Part shown: one piece after another, positions 49,921 to 58,677 of the stretch | How positions within the stretch are numbered: the first letter of the stretch is position 1 | How the letters are laid out: each line of letters opens with the position of its first letter | DNA from: CAZTLE01 sp964614415 | GTDB lineage: Bacteria > Bacteroidota > Bacteroidia > Flavobacteriales > Flavobacteriaceae | Length of the DNA stretch: 64,000 nt | Assembly (NCBI GenBank): GCA_964614415.1 | Contig: CAZTLE010000002.1 | Coordinates: forward strand, 1 to 64,000 | Direction of reading: 5' to 3' | Translations under genes and position numbers: made by a program | Notes under the pieces: generated by a model | What the model was told of the DNA's origin: nothing | Database searches by the model: none | Seen by the model: only the letters and a program-made list of their open reading frames with translations

Positions 49921-49975
49921 TGGAATTTGAAATTTGCGATTTGAAGTTTTTACCCTGAGCCTGCCGAAGGGTGGA
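49921..49975. repeat. composite repeat: heptamers and a family A inverted repeat
   Basis: Four diverged 7-base units (TGGAATT, TGAAATT, TGCGATT, TGAAGTT; 49921-49948), then the family A inverted repeat TACCCTGAGCCTGCCGAAGG plus GTGG (49951-49974). It lies between valS and the convergent ACBP gene. Confidence 0.82.
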
Positions 49976-49979
49976 ATTT

Positions 49980-50246
49980 TTATTTTCTGTACAGAAAGTA
50001 GTGATTCACCGCCTCTATATACAGTTTCTTTGCCTCTTCCATGCTAATATTCCGTGCTTGGAACAATGCATTGGCCTTAAAGGCATTAATGAGAGGCTTG
50101 CTGCTACTGGGAGGTTCCTGGTTGTTGGTAGCTCGTTTATAGAGCGCATATAAACGCAACAGGAAATCGGCCGGAAAAGGCTCGTGATGATTGTTGATAC
50201 TTTCCACGGCTTGCAGGAAGGCCTTATCTAATTCGGTAGCATTCAT
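49980..50246 (-). CDS. acyl-CoA-binding protein
   Basis: An 88-residue four-helix ACBP that binds long-chain acyl-CoA in the cytoplasm. Characteristic residues are LLRLYALYKRATNN, KANALFQARNISMEEAKKLY and AVNHYFLY; the usual length of the family is 85-90. The start overlaps the psd stop by four bases. Its place behind cdsA and psd fits a role in feeding acyl chains to phospholipid synthesis. Confidence 0.9.
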   Translation of the reverse strand: MNATELDKAFLQAVESINNHHEPFPADFLLRLYALYKRATNNQEPPSSSKPLINAFKANALFQARNISMEEAKKLYIEAVNHYFLYRK

Positions 50247-50893
50247 TTTTCGGCTAATACCGTGATTCCCCCCTTTACTTTCTCATTGATAGATACATTC
50301 ACCTTGGTACCCAGCGGCAGGAAGACATCCACGCGTGATCCGAATTTTATGAATCCGCTTTCCGATGCCTGGTCAATATGGGTGCCTTCTTCCGCATAAT
50401 TTATAATCCGTTTGGCCAGGGCACCCGCAATTTGCCTGTGGAGCACATCACCAAACCCGCCTGATCTAACTACTACGGTGGTCCGTTCGTTTTCTTCGGA
50501 AGACTTTGGATGCCAGGCAACAAGATATTTCCCCGGGTGGTATTTGCTGAACACGATGTTGCCTCCTACGGGGTAACGCGTTACATGAACGTTGAGCGGC
50601 GACATGAATACTGAGATCTGAAGTCGTTTATCCTTAAAATATTCTTTCTCAAATACCTCTTCAATAACTACCACTTTGCCATCCACAGGAGAAAGAACAT
50701 GGTCCGTATTTAATGAAAACTGACGTTTAGGGTTTCGGAAGAACTGCAATACCAAGACTAACAGGACGGTAAGCGTAAGTATTATAATGCCCTTTATCAG
50801 GGTGTCTTCCACAAGCCTGCTAACGGCAATACTAGCCACTACGCAAATACTAAGCGCAATGAGGATGATCTTAAATCCTTCTTTATGAAACAT
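50243..50893 (-). CDS. psd: phosphatidylserine decarboxylase proenzyme
   Basis: Makes phosphatidylethanolamine from phosphatidylserine. The 216-residue protein has an N-terminal TM segment pair (about 10-47), the central segments LSPVDGKVVVIEEV and VFMSPLNVHVTRYPVGG, and the self-cleavage site in FIKFGSRVDVFLP, where Gly-Ser forms the pyruvoyl group. The short form is typical of bacteria such as Bacteroidota. The gene overlaps cdsA upstream by 11 bases and the ACBP gene downstream by four. Confidence 0.93.
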   Translation of the reverse strand: MFHKEGFKIILIALSICVVASIAVSRLVEDTLIKGIIILTLTVLLVLVLQFFRNPKRQFSLNTDHVLSPVDGKVVVIEEVFEKEYFKDKRLQISVFMSPLNVHVTRYPVGGNIVFSKYHPGKYLVAWHPKSSEENERTTVVVRSGGFGDVLHRQIAGALAKRIINYAEEGTHIDQASESGFIKFGSRVDVFLPLGTKVNVSINEKVKGGITVLAEK

Positions 50894-51686
50894 AGTCTAC
50901 GAGTTGCAAAAATGCATAAATAAAAGGGCTGGTGTAAACGATACTGTCCAGCCTGTCATAGATACCTCCATGTCCGGGCATCAAACTTCCACTGTCCTTT
51001 ACCCCGGCCTGACGCTTAAACTTGGACTGGATCAAATCGCCCAGGGTGCCTAAAAATGTAACGATCACGGCCATGATTATCCAGACCTTCAGGCTATAGA
51101 GTTGGGTATAATCAAAGATAAGAAAACTCATAGTCACAGTACCCAATAATCCACCCAGAAACCCTTCAACTGTTTTCTTGGGAGAGACACGCTCCATGAG
51201 CTTGCGTTTTCCGAAGTTCTTTCCTACCAGGTAGGCGAATGTATCGTTGGCCCAGATCATGATGAACACCGCGATGATAAGGTAGGGTTCGAAGGCTCCA
51301 TTCTTAAAAGGAATAAGGGTTATAAAGACGAAGCCCGTGATGATGTAAAACAGGATTAGAATGTATTTCTTGTTTTCGAAGAGCGGAATGCGGTGTACGA
51401 CCAGGAGGTCCCTGAACAAAAACAGATTGACAAAACAAGCCAGTATCAACAAGACAAGTACGGCATTCTGGTCGAAGATGTCATAACTGAAAAAATAGAG
51501 GAATACAGGTAGCAGGGCATAGGAGACATAACTCTTTATGTCGATAAGCTTCAGGAACTCGTACAGTGTAATCCATCCAAGTCCAAGGAACAGTGCGATG
51601 AACCATTCCCTCGAAGCGAACATGGAAAAAATAACGATAGAAATGTAGAGGATGCCGGAGATAGACCGAACAATGAGTTCCTTCAT
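50883..51686 (-). CDS. cdsA: phosphatidate cytidylyltransferase
   Basis: Makes CDP-diacylglycerol from phosphatidate and CTP. The 267-residue multi-TM protein carries the C-terminal CDP signature (SKFKRQAGVKDSG, then PGHGGIYDRLDSIVY). It supplies the substrate of the phospholipid branch continued by psd. The stop of the LUD gene is two bases upstream. Confidence 0.93.
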   Translation of the reverse strand: MKELIVRSISGILYISIVIFSMFASREWFIALFLGLGWITLYEFLKLIDIKSYVSYALLPVFLYFFSYDIFDQNAVLVLLILACFVNLFLFRDLLVVHRIPLFENKKYILILFYIITGFVFITLIPFKNGAFEPYLIIAVFIMIWANDTFAYLVGKNFGKRKLMERVSPKKTVEGFLGGLLGTVTMSFLIFDYTQLYSLKVWIIMAVIVTFLGTLGDLIQSKFKRQAGVKDSGSLMPGHGGIYDRLDSIVYTSPFIYAFLQLVDYVS

Positions 51687-51687
51687 A

Positions 51688-52290
51688 TTACAAGTCTTCC
51701 AGAAGCAGTAAATATAGGTTTTTTGTACTACTTCCGTAACTCATAAAATCCTTTTCTTTGTCCGATTCGAAATCCTGAATGGTAGTAATATTACTGGGGA
51801 TATAACTGCGGCTTTGATTCTTAATGATACGAAGTCCTTCGCTAATTGTTTCAACCAATTGGCTCGTAGTGGCGAAGATCACGAAGTTCGCCGGGAGTTC
51901 ATTGAGTTTTTTCTCTTTGATCTGATTGGAGCACAATAGTATGGATCCGTTATTGGCCACTAAGGATTCGCAGGTGGACAGGAAAAACGAAGACGAGGAC
52001 TTCAACCCGAAACTCAGGTTAAATCCGTCAAAACGAGCACTGAGTTGCTCGTTAATACACATCACATCCCGTTCGTACCAGTCATTTTCAAGGAGAATGT
52101 TATCGAAAGCCTCCATGACCTCCTCCATACTCTCACAGTACAGGAATTTGCCTCCGTTCTTGTTAAAATTGTACGTGAACTTCTCGTCGGTAGGTAGTTT
52201 TTCCTCAGGGAAATACTTACTACGCTCGGAAGAACGGAGCTTATCTTCCGACTTGTAATTCGGGTTTAAAAGTCTCTTAAACAGACTCAT
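51688..52290 (-). CDS. LUD-domain protein
   Basis: A 200-residue protein of the LUD (LutB/LutC, YkgG) family, which elsewhere takes part in lactate oxidation. Here it is a stand-alone gene between ftsH and cdsA, a place conserved in Flavobacteriaceae in my knowledge. The visible segments are FLYCESMEEVMEAFDNILLE, then STCESLVANNGSILLCSNQI and NFVIFATTSQLVETISEGLR. The residues that bind substrate in the lactate-related enzymes are not obvious, and the role in this operon is unknown. Confidence 0.78.
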   Translation of the reverse strand: MSLFKRLLNPNYKSEDKLRSSERSKYFPEEKLPTDEKFTYNFNKNGGKFLYCESMEEVMEAFDNILLENDWYERDVMCINEQLSARFDGFNLSFGLKSSSSFFLSTCESLVANNGSILLCSNQIKEKKLNELPANFVIFATTSQLVETISEGLRIIKNQSRSYIPSNITTIQDFESDKEKDFMSYGSSTKNLYLLLLEDL

Positions 52291-52398
52291 TCAATCTCAA
52301 TTGAGGAGTTTTTACACGTTAATCACCAAATATATAAAATCTGCGGCGAAGTAGGTGCGTGTTTAAACTGTCTTTTGAGACAGAAGATCGAAATAGAT

Positions 52399-54345
52399 CT
52401 AGGACGCGGCGACTTTGGGTTCCTCTTCCGATTTCTCGAAAGGACGGGCTCCAAAAATACGTTCCAGCGTTTCCTTAAAGATAACCTCTTTTTCCAACAG
52501 TTCGTTGGCAAGTTCGGTGAGCTTATCTTTGTATTTTTCCAGAAGTGAAATAGCCCGCTGGTATTGTTCCTCAACAATATTGGAAATTTCCTTGTCGATC
52601 ATCTCCGCGGTCTTTTCGCTATACGGTTTGGTGAATCCGTATTCAGTCTGACCCGAGGAATCGTAATATGTGAGGTTTCCAATCTTATCATTGAGGCCAT
52701 AAATGGTTACCATGGCACGAGCTTGCTTGGTTACTTTTTCGAGATCACTTAGCGCTCCGGTTGAAATCTGGTCAAAGATCACCTTTTCCGCGGCACGTCC
52801 ACCCAAAGCGGCACACATCTCGTCCAGCATTTGCTCCGGACGAACGATAAGTCGCTCTTCGGGTAGATACCAGGCGGCTCCCAGTGATTGCCCACGGGGA
52901 ACAATGGTAACCTTTACAAGCGGAGCAGCGTGCTCCAACATCCAACTTACGGTAGCATGTCCGGCTTCATGGAAAGCGATCGCTTTCTTTTCTTCCGGAG
53001 TAATGATCTTGTTCTTCTTTTCCAGTCCACCAACAATTCGATCCACTGCATCAAGGAAGTCTTGCTTACCTACAGCCTTCTTTTCATTACGGGCAGCAAT
53101 GAGCGCTGCTTCGTTACATACATTCGCAATATCCGCACCCGAGAACCCCGGCGTTTGCTTGGAGAGGAAATCGGTATCTACGGTTTTATCTTTTTTCAAG
53201 GGGCGTAAATGCACCTCAAATATTTCTTTTCGCTCCCGAACATCAGGCAGATCAACATAGATCTGTCGGTCGAATCGACCTGCTCGCATAAGTGCCTTGT
53301 CGAGGACATCGGCACGGTTGGTAGCCGCCAATACTATGACATTGGTGTTAGTACCAAAACCATCCATTTCCGTGAGAAGCTGGTTCAACGTATTTTCCCG
53401 CTCGTCGTTAGAGCCAGAGAAATTGTTCTTACCACGCGCGCGCCCAATGGCATCAATCTCGTCGATAAAAATGATGGACGGCGATTTTTCTTTAGCCTGC
53501 TTAAAAAGATCACGTACCCTGGAAGCTCCCACACCCACGAACATTTCCACAAAGTCCGATCCGGACAGGGAGAAAAAAGGTACTTTGGCCTCACCGGCAA
53601 CTGCCTTGGCCAATAATGTTTTTCCCGTTCCGGGAGGTCCTACAAGCAGGGCTCCCTTTGGGATCTTACCTCCCAGAGAGGTGTATTTGGTCGGGTTCTT
53701 CAGGAAGTCCACAATTTCCTGTACTTCTTCTTTCGCGCCTTCCAGTCCGGCCACATCCTTGAACGACGTTTTCACGTCTGTTTTTTCATCGAAGAGCTTG
53801 GCCTTGGACTTTCCGATATTGAAAATCTGGCCTCCGGCTCCTCCGCCGGCTCCCGCAGACATACGTCGCATGATGAAGATCCAAATTCCGATTATGACAA
53901 TAAACGGAAGGAGGGTGAGGAAGATATCTCCAAAGAGGTTCTCCTCTGTTTTTATGTCGTACTGCGTCGCTAATTGGTTATCGCTAATTATAGGTTTGAA
54001 GGTGTTCTCAAAATTCTGAAGATCGCCTATCTCGAATTCATAATCCGGATCATTGGGACCCGCCGGAAGAAAATTACTGCTCTTCTTTTGGGCATGCTCC
54101 GGTTTGGTCTTGGCGTCGGGTGTAAGAAATACTTTAACCTTCTTTTTATTGACAATGAGGAACTTGTCCACATCACCTTTAGCGAGGAAATCCTCAAACT
54201 GGGATTGGGTTATATCTTTAGGTTGACTCCAACTTCCCCCACCAAAAAATTGAATGCCTAGAAAAACAAGAATAATAGCCGCGTAGATCCAATAGGCATT
54301 GAATCGTGGTTTTCTTGCTTCGGGTTTTTTATTTTCTTCTGCCAT
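52399..54345 (-). CDS. ftsH: ATP-dependent zinc metalloprotease FtsH
   Basis: Membrane-bound AAA+ protease degrading misfolded membrane proteins and regulators such as LpxC in other bacteria. The 648-residue enzyme has TM1 near 15-35 and TM2 near 140-160, Walker A GPPGTGKT (236-243), Walker B IIFIDEIDAIG (about 291-301), the SRH region NRADVLDKALMRAGRFDR, and the zinc site HEAGH (459-463). The N-terminal periplasmic region contains a 20-residue Lys-rich insert (TKPEHAQKKSSNFLPAGPND). It lies in an operon with rsfS and the LUD gene. Confidence 0.96.
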   Translation of the reverse strand: MAEENKKPEARKPRFNAYWIYAAIILVFLGIQFFGGGSWSQPKDITQSQFEDFLAKGDVDKFLIVNKKKVKVFLTPDAKTKPEHAQKKSSNFLPAGPNDPDYEFEIGDLQNFENTFKPIISDNQLATQYDIKTEENLFGDIFLTLLPFIVIIGIWIFIMRRMSAGAGGGAGGQIFNIGKSKAKLFDEKTDVKTSFKDVAGLEGAKEEVQEIVDFLKNPTKYTSLGGKIPKGALLVGPPGTGKTLLAKAVAGEAKVPFFSLSGSDFVEMFVGVGASRVRDLFKQAKEKSPSIIFIDEIDAIGRARGKNNFSGSNDERENTLNQLLTEMDGFGTNTNVIVLAATNRADVLDKALMRAGRFDRQIYVDLPDVRERKEIFEVHLRPLKKDKTVDTDFLSKQTPGFSGADIANVCNEAALIAARNEKKAVGKQDFLDAVDRIVGGLEKKNKIITPEEKKAIAFHEAGHATVSWMLEHAAPLVKVTIVPRGQSLGAAWYLPEERLIVRPEQMLDEMCAALGGRAAEKVIFDQISTGALSDLEKVTKQARAMVTIYGLNDKIGNLTYYDSSGQTEYGFTKPYSEKTAEMIDKEISNIVEEQYQRAISLLEKYKDKLTELANELLEKEVIFKETLERIFGARPFEKSEEEPKVAAS

Positions 54346-54356
54346 TAGGCTCTTTT

Positions 54357-54728
54357 TTAGATTGTCGTTTCGATCTTAACAGATTTGGCGTCTCCCCATA
54401 GTCCTTCAATATCATAGAACTCGCGGATATGCTTTTGGAAGACATGTACTACAATGTGCACATAATCTATTAAAACCCATTCTGCGTTATCACTACCCTC
54501 TACATGCCAGGGTTTCTCACCTAGGGTTTTGCTTACAAGTTTCTGAACCGAATTTACGATAGCGTTAACCTGCGTATTGGAAGTTCCGTTGCAGATAATG
54601 AAATAGTCACATACGGTATTCTCTATCTCCCTAAGGTCAAGAATTTCAATTTCTTGCCCTTTTACCTCTTCAATTCCTTTAATAATTTGTGTTATAAGTT
54701 GGTCTGTTCCTATTTCCTTTTTAGACAT
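54357..54728 (-). CDS. rsfS: ribosomal silencing factor RsfS
   Basis: Binds L14 and blocks 50S-30S joining under starvation. The 123-residue length is typical; landmarks are DLREIENTVCDYFIICNGTSNTQ, then EKPWHVEGSDNAEWVLIDY and VHVFQKHIREFYDIEGLWGDA. The ftsH gene begins 11 bases after its stop, so it heads the operon rsfS-ftsH-LUD-cdsA-psd-ACBP. An exact -7 box lies 18 bases upstream. Confidence 0.94.
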   Translation of the reverse strand: MSKKEIGTDQLITQIIKGIEEVKGQEIEILDLREIENTVCDYFIICNGTSNTQVNAIVNSVQKLVSKTLGEKPWHVEGSDNAEWVLIDYVHIVVHVFQKHIREFYDIEGLWGDAKSVKIETTI

Positions 54729-54746
54729 TAAAAATTTTTATTTGCA

Positions 54747-54754
54747 CAAAGTTA
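54747..54754 (-). promoter_or_regulatory. -7 box of the rsfS-ftsH operon
   Basis: On the minus strand TAACTTTG matches TAnnTTTG, 18 bases upstream of the rsfS ATG. It is in the 94-base divergent spacer shared with birA. Confidence 0.6.
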
Positions 54755-54822
54755 TTACTTTTTTGTTTCTTGAGTCGTTCTGGCTCATTAACATTAACAG
54801 AATCTTAATTCCTTTATTCTCC

Positions 54823-55551
54823 GTGAAACAGATCAAACTTGATGCCATTGATTCCACAAATTCGTTCCTGCGAGCACTTGCCAGGGAAGAAGGGTTGGTG
54901 GAGTCGGTGCTGGTCGTCGCCGAAGAGCAAACCAAAGGCAAGGGTCAACAGGGAAATCACTGGAGGTCTGTTCGCGGTCAAAGCCTTACGTTTAGTGTCT
55001 TTAGAAGGTTTGGAACCTTACCCATGGCCGATCAATTTATGATCGTTCAGGCGATTTCTCTTGCCGTGAAAAACACATTAGAACGTTTTGGCGTTCCCGC
55101 TGTCATGATCAAATGGCCCAACGACATTATGTCAGCCTCCCGAAAAATATGTGGAATTCTTATTGAAAGTACTTCGGAATCAGGAACCGTGAAAGATGTG
55201 GTTATGGGCGTGGGACTTAACGTGAATGAAGTTGAATTCGACGATCTGCCGCGAGCGACCTCAATGAAACTGGCAACAGGAACTCACTTTAATCTCAATG
55301 AGGTTCTCAATGGTTTGGCTGATGCTATTATGAGTGAAACGGCTATGATACCGGAAGCTGCGGCTCAAATCCGTACCCGCTACGCGGAAGGACTTTTTAA
55401 GAAGGACGCGGTCCAGGCATTTGAAGATGCCAGCGGTCACCGGTTTAACGGAATTATTCGCGGGGTAGAAGATCAGGGTAGCCTCATAATCGAAATGGAA
55501 GATGAAGTACTTCGCACCTTTCGGAACAAAGAGATCCGGATGCTCTTCTAG
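54823..55551 (+). CDS. birA: biotin--[acetyl-CoA-carboxylase] ligase
   Basis: Attaches biotin to the carrier domain of biotin carboxylases. The 242-residue class I type has no N-terminal repressor HTH, so it is not a transcription regulator. Landmarks: IKLDAIDSTNSFLRALA at the start, TKGKGQQGNHWRS (the GRGRxGxxW loop), MIKWPNDIMS and GILIES, with VVMGVGLNVN. The best start is GTG at 54823 (VKQIKLDAIDST); the longer frame adds an improbable N-terminus across the rsfS promoter. It shares CTAG with the convergent SRPBCC gene. Confidence 0.92.
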   Translation: MKQIKLDAIDSTNSFLRALAREEGLVESVLVVAEEQTKGKGQQGNHWRSVRGQSLTFSVFRRFGTLPMADQFMIVQAISLAVKNTLERFGVPAVMIKWPNDIMSASRKICGILIESTSESGTVKDVVMGVGLNVNEVEFDDLPRATSMKLATGTHFNLNEVLNGLADAIMSETAMIPEAAAQIRTRYAEGLFKKDAVQAFEDASGHRFNGIIRGVEDQGSLIIEMEDEVLRTFRNKEIRMLF

Positions 55552-55940
55552 AGAGACTCCATGTTGCCCACCAGAGTTTCCAGAAATTTGGTAATAGGTC
55601 CTTTGATCATCATAGCCATCATGGCGTTGAATTGCCCTTCGAACAACAGGTCTGCGACGGATGTGCCTGCCTCCTGATCGGCAATGTTCCCGGTAAGCGT
55701 AAAGGGAAGCTTGTCGCTCATAGCTCCCAGGACCACTTTGTTTGGGGTCTCAACCTCTTTTACTTCCAGGGCGATCTCGGGCATTCCCTTCAATGCAAAT
55801 ACAAACGCGTTTTCACCAATCACTTCAAATTTGTCGGTATTCTCCGGCATAAGTTGTTCGAAGTTTTTGACATCGCTTAAAAATTCACAAAGTTCGGCCG
55901 CTGATTTTTGAACGGTTACCTGTCTGCTTTTTAGTTCCAT
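55548..55940 (-). CDS. SRPBCC/START-like family protein
   Basis: A 130-residue soluble protein of the helix-grip fold (SRPBCC, polyketide cyclase/START-like). It begins with the usual strand-helix (SRQVTVQKSAAELCEFLSDV), continues with FEQLMPENTDKFEVIGENAF and ends in a long helix (FNAMMAMMIKGPITKFLETL). Members bind hydrophobic ligands. It is tail-to-tail with birA (four-base overlap) and divergent from the NUDIX gene. Confidence 0.85.
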   Translation of the reverse strand: MELKSRQVTVQKSAAELCEFLSDVKNFEQLMPENTDKFEVIGENAFVFALKGMPEIALEVKEVETPNKVVLGAMSDKLPFTLTGNIADQEAGTSVADLLFEGQFNAMMAMMIKGPITKFLETLVGNMESL

Positions 55941-56082
55941 GCGTTTGCTGCTGTTTATTGGGTTTTTTCAACTATTGATCGAATCACAACAATGTGTTTT
56001 GCGGTTGCCATATTATTCTATTAATTTGCATCACTAACACAGCCATTTTTTCGCTGATTCTCGTAAGAACGAACGCCAGCAA

Positions 56083-56712
56083 ATGTATAAAGTTTTTGTG
56101 AAAGATATTCCCATAATCCTTTCTACGAGGAAGAACATTGGGAAACAGTATACCGCGATTCCTCTAAAGCTGGCGCGCTTTAAGCATCTTGTCAAGCAGA
56201 TTAATAAGGGACATCTCTTGTATGTCAATCTATACCACAAGAACGAAGAGAAACTGGAACGGTTCCTCCGCAAGAAATTACCGGTTGTAGAAGCAGCCGG
56301 GGGGCTGGTGTTTAACAGTAAAAAGGAGATCCTTTTTATCCGGCGTAATGATCGCTGGGATCTTCCAAAAGGCGGTATCGAAAAGGATGAAACGTATCAG
56401 GAAGCCGCCGTCAGGGAAGTCGAAGAAGAAACAGGTGTTACCGGCCTTGAGATCCGTCGTTTCATCGATAAGACTTATCACATATTCCGTCGTAACGGAA
56501 AATTCAAACTAAAAATTACTTACTGGTACGAGATGTACACCGAGTACAAGGGTGATTTTACTCCGCAGCGTAACGAAGGAATTAAAAAGGCGCGCTGGAA
56601 GAACTTCGAAAAGACGCAGAAAGCCCTTCAGGATTCCTATGAAAATATCAAATTACTCTTTCCGCAGGAATATCTAACCACCCACCCTAATGACAGGATA
56701 TCGCAGGTGTGA
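56083..56712 (+). CDS. NUDIX hydrolase
   Basis: A 209-residue NUDIX protein. A non-conserved N-terminal region (about 1-65) precedes the NUDIX domain (about 68-205). The Nudix box reads GGIEKDETYQEAAVREVEEE followed by TGV, complete with the REVxEE metal-binding Glu residues. The N-terminal extension is a feature of a Bacteroidota subgroup; substrate unknown. The last 39 bases overlap the convergent M14 gene, the longest overlap seen in the window. Confidence 0.9.
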   Translation: MYKVFVKDIPIILSTRKNIGKQYTAIPLKLARFKHLVKQINKGHLLYVNLYHKNEEKLERFLRKKLPVVEAAGGLVFNSKKEILFIRRNDRWDLPKGGIEKDETYQEAAVREVEEETGVTGLEIRRFIDKTYHIFRRNGKFKLKITYWYEMYTEYKGDFTPQRNEGIKKARWKNFEKTQKALQDSYENIKLLFPQEYLTTHPNDRISQV

Positions 56713-58428
56713 CGATTCGTAATTAGGGGATTTTTTATGGATCCAATCCAACTGCGCATACCAATTGGCTGCAAAATTGGGATCACCGGCTTTCTTTTCT
56801 TCGAATTCTTGTTTGATGTCCGGGTTTGCATCCAGGAATGCCGCCGCTTTGTCTTCCCATACATACGGTGAAAACCCTTCTTTTTGCTGAAGAATGGTGT
56901 CGAAGAAATTCCAGTTGAAGTAGGAATCCGGTGCCGAGGGTTCCAGGGTCTCCATGATGAATCGGATACCCTCCTGATCTGTATTCACAACATAATCCCC
57001 TCTTTTCATTGTGATGGTTTCCGTAGTAGTTTCGGTAGTTGTACCATAGTGCAGGTAATGACCTTCGTAAGCTCTACGGACGGTTTGGTAGTCTGCAATT
57101 CGGTAAACTTCGGCCGTGACCGTAGTGTCCCGTTGTAACCGGTCTACCCGTATCTTATGGGATCGCAACGCTCTAACAATATTCCACCAACCCTGGGGAA
57201 TGTAATATTGTGCAGGTATGATCACCGAGTCGACGGGGGTGAAATAATTGTAGTAGGTAACGTCTTTTGTGAAGGGCCTTGTGCGGTCGTATCGCAGTCG
57301 TTGTGCTCCGGTAAGGTCACTGGTAACCATTTCGGCCTCATAGCCTTTAAAAGACAGGGTGGAAGTCTTGGTGCTGTCTATGCGCCATCCTATGGGGTAG
57401 TGATCCCCCGGTTTGTATTGAGACCGAGCGTTCTTTCTAAGTTCGCGTATTAGCTCGAAGTCGGCATCGGCGATTTGAATAAAGCTCTTCATGAGTTCCA
57501 GAGTTCCTTCTACTCTGGATTTATAAGGTTTCAACATATGGGTTTCGACCATCATACCCAATGTGTTGAACAAGGCTGTGTATCCGGTAGAATATCTGGG
57601 ATTGTCCAAAAACTGAGAAAATCCGTTCTCAGGGGTGCGGTTAAATACATTTACATAGGGCGTTATATCCCATTCCTTCTGTGCCAGTGAATCTTCCAGT
57701 TTTGGCATTAGCGAAGTGTGCAGGTAGTCGCCCAAAGCGCCTCCTAATTTATTATGTTGCGTGAATAAGTGGGTTAGCACATATTGATAATCGGCTCCAT
57801 TACTCACGTGATTGTCAATGAACAGATCGGGGTTAAGCATATTAAAAACTTCAGCAAAAACCTGCGCATTTCGCGTATCGGCTTTTATAAAGTCCCTATT
57901 AAGGTCGTAATTTCTCGCATTTCCCCGGAAACCGTATGCCTCGGGACCATTTTGATTGGTACGGGTCGTACTATTCCGGTTGAGCGCGCCACCAATATTG
58001 TAGACCGGAATAACCGCAATGATCGTGTTTTCGGGAGCCGGAATTTTGCCTTCGGCCATATCCCGGACCAACATCATACTGGCGTCGATACCATCACTTT
58101 CTCCGGGGTGAATTCCATTGTTAATAAGAAGTATGTTCTTATCCCTTCTGTCGGCGAATTCCGACTCGAACGAGCGGTCGGGATTGAAAGTCACTAGATG
58201 CAGAGGTTCGCCACTATCGGTCCTATCCATTTCATAGATTGCCACAGAGTTGTAGGCTTCGGAAAGGTTTTCATAAAACGCTGTCACTTCTTCGTAGGTT
58301 GCCGTCTCTTTTCCCGCTGATTTCTCAAATCTGGTTTCAAAGTCAAATTCCGAGGGATCCGGGTCGGAACCACAGGAACACAATACACAAACAATCAAAA
58401 TAAATGAGGCGAATGCAGTTTTCTTCAT
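56674..58428 (-). CDS. M14-family zinc carboxypeptidase, lipoprotein
   Basis: A 584-residue exported M14 peptidase. ATG at 58428 gives a lipoprotein signal ending at VCVLCSC (Cys about 18). The zinc ligands are in GIHPGESDGIDA (HxxE) and FIDNHVSNGADYQ (the third His), with NYDLNRDF in between, and the probable catalytic Glu lies in MMVETHML. The C-terminal 250 residues form an extra domain seen in related Bacteroidota proteins. The substrate could be peptides or muropeptides. The 3' end overlaps the NUDIX gene by 39 bases. Confidence 0.88.
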   Translation of the reverse strand: MKKTAFASFILIVCVLCSCGSDPDPSEFDFETRFEKSAGKETATYEEVTAFYENLSEAYNSVAIYEMDRTDSGEPLHLVTFNPDRSFESEFADRRDKNILLINNGIHPGESDGIDASMMLVRDMAEGKIPAPENTIIAVIPVYNIGGALNRNSTTRTNQNGPEAYGFRGNARNYDLNRDFIKADTRNAQVFAEVFNMLNPDLFIDNHVSNGADYQYVLTHLFTQHNKLGGALGDYLHTSLMPKLEDSLAQKEWDITPYVNVFNRTPENGFSQFLDNPRYSTGYTALFNTLGMMVETHMLKPYKSRVEGTLELMKSFIQIADADFELIRELRKNARSQYKPGDHYPIGWRIDSTKTSTLSFKGYEAEMVTSDLTGAQRLRYDRTRPFTKDVTYYNYFTPVDSVIIPAQYYIPQGWWNIVRALRSHKIRVDRLQRDTTVTAEVYRIADYQTVRRAYEGHYLHYGTTTETTTETITMKRGDYVVNTDQEGIRFIMETLEPSAPDSYFNWNFFDTILQQKEGFSPYVWEDKAAAFLDANPDIKQEFEEKKAGDPNFAANWYAQLDWIHKKSPNYESSHLRYPVIRVGG

Positions 58429-58677
58429 TGGAAAGGATTTGACGCTAAATGTAAGGAAAACTACCCAGAGAAACTGCGACAATTTGCCTATTTGATTTTG
58501 CGATTATTACTTCAAATTATCCGGTTATGACTGAGGCGATGCACTTATTAAATGAGCCATGGAATATCTCAATTTAATCTCGAACTTCAAGGTAGAATCA
58601 ATGATTCGGAGACCTTGTTAGGAATACAATTTCAAGGAAGGATCATGGTCATTTTATTAACTAAAAAATCTTTAACT

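Noticed and set aside
58552..58677. 42-residue N-terminal extension of the first T9SS cargo gene
   Set aside because: The extension lacks a signal peptide, and the true signal begins at the ATG at 58678 (MKRITSLLSVV).
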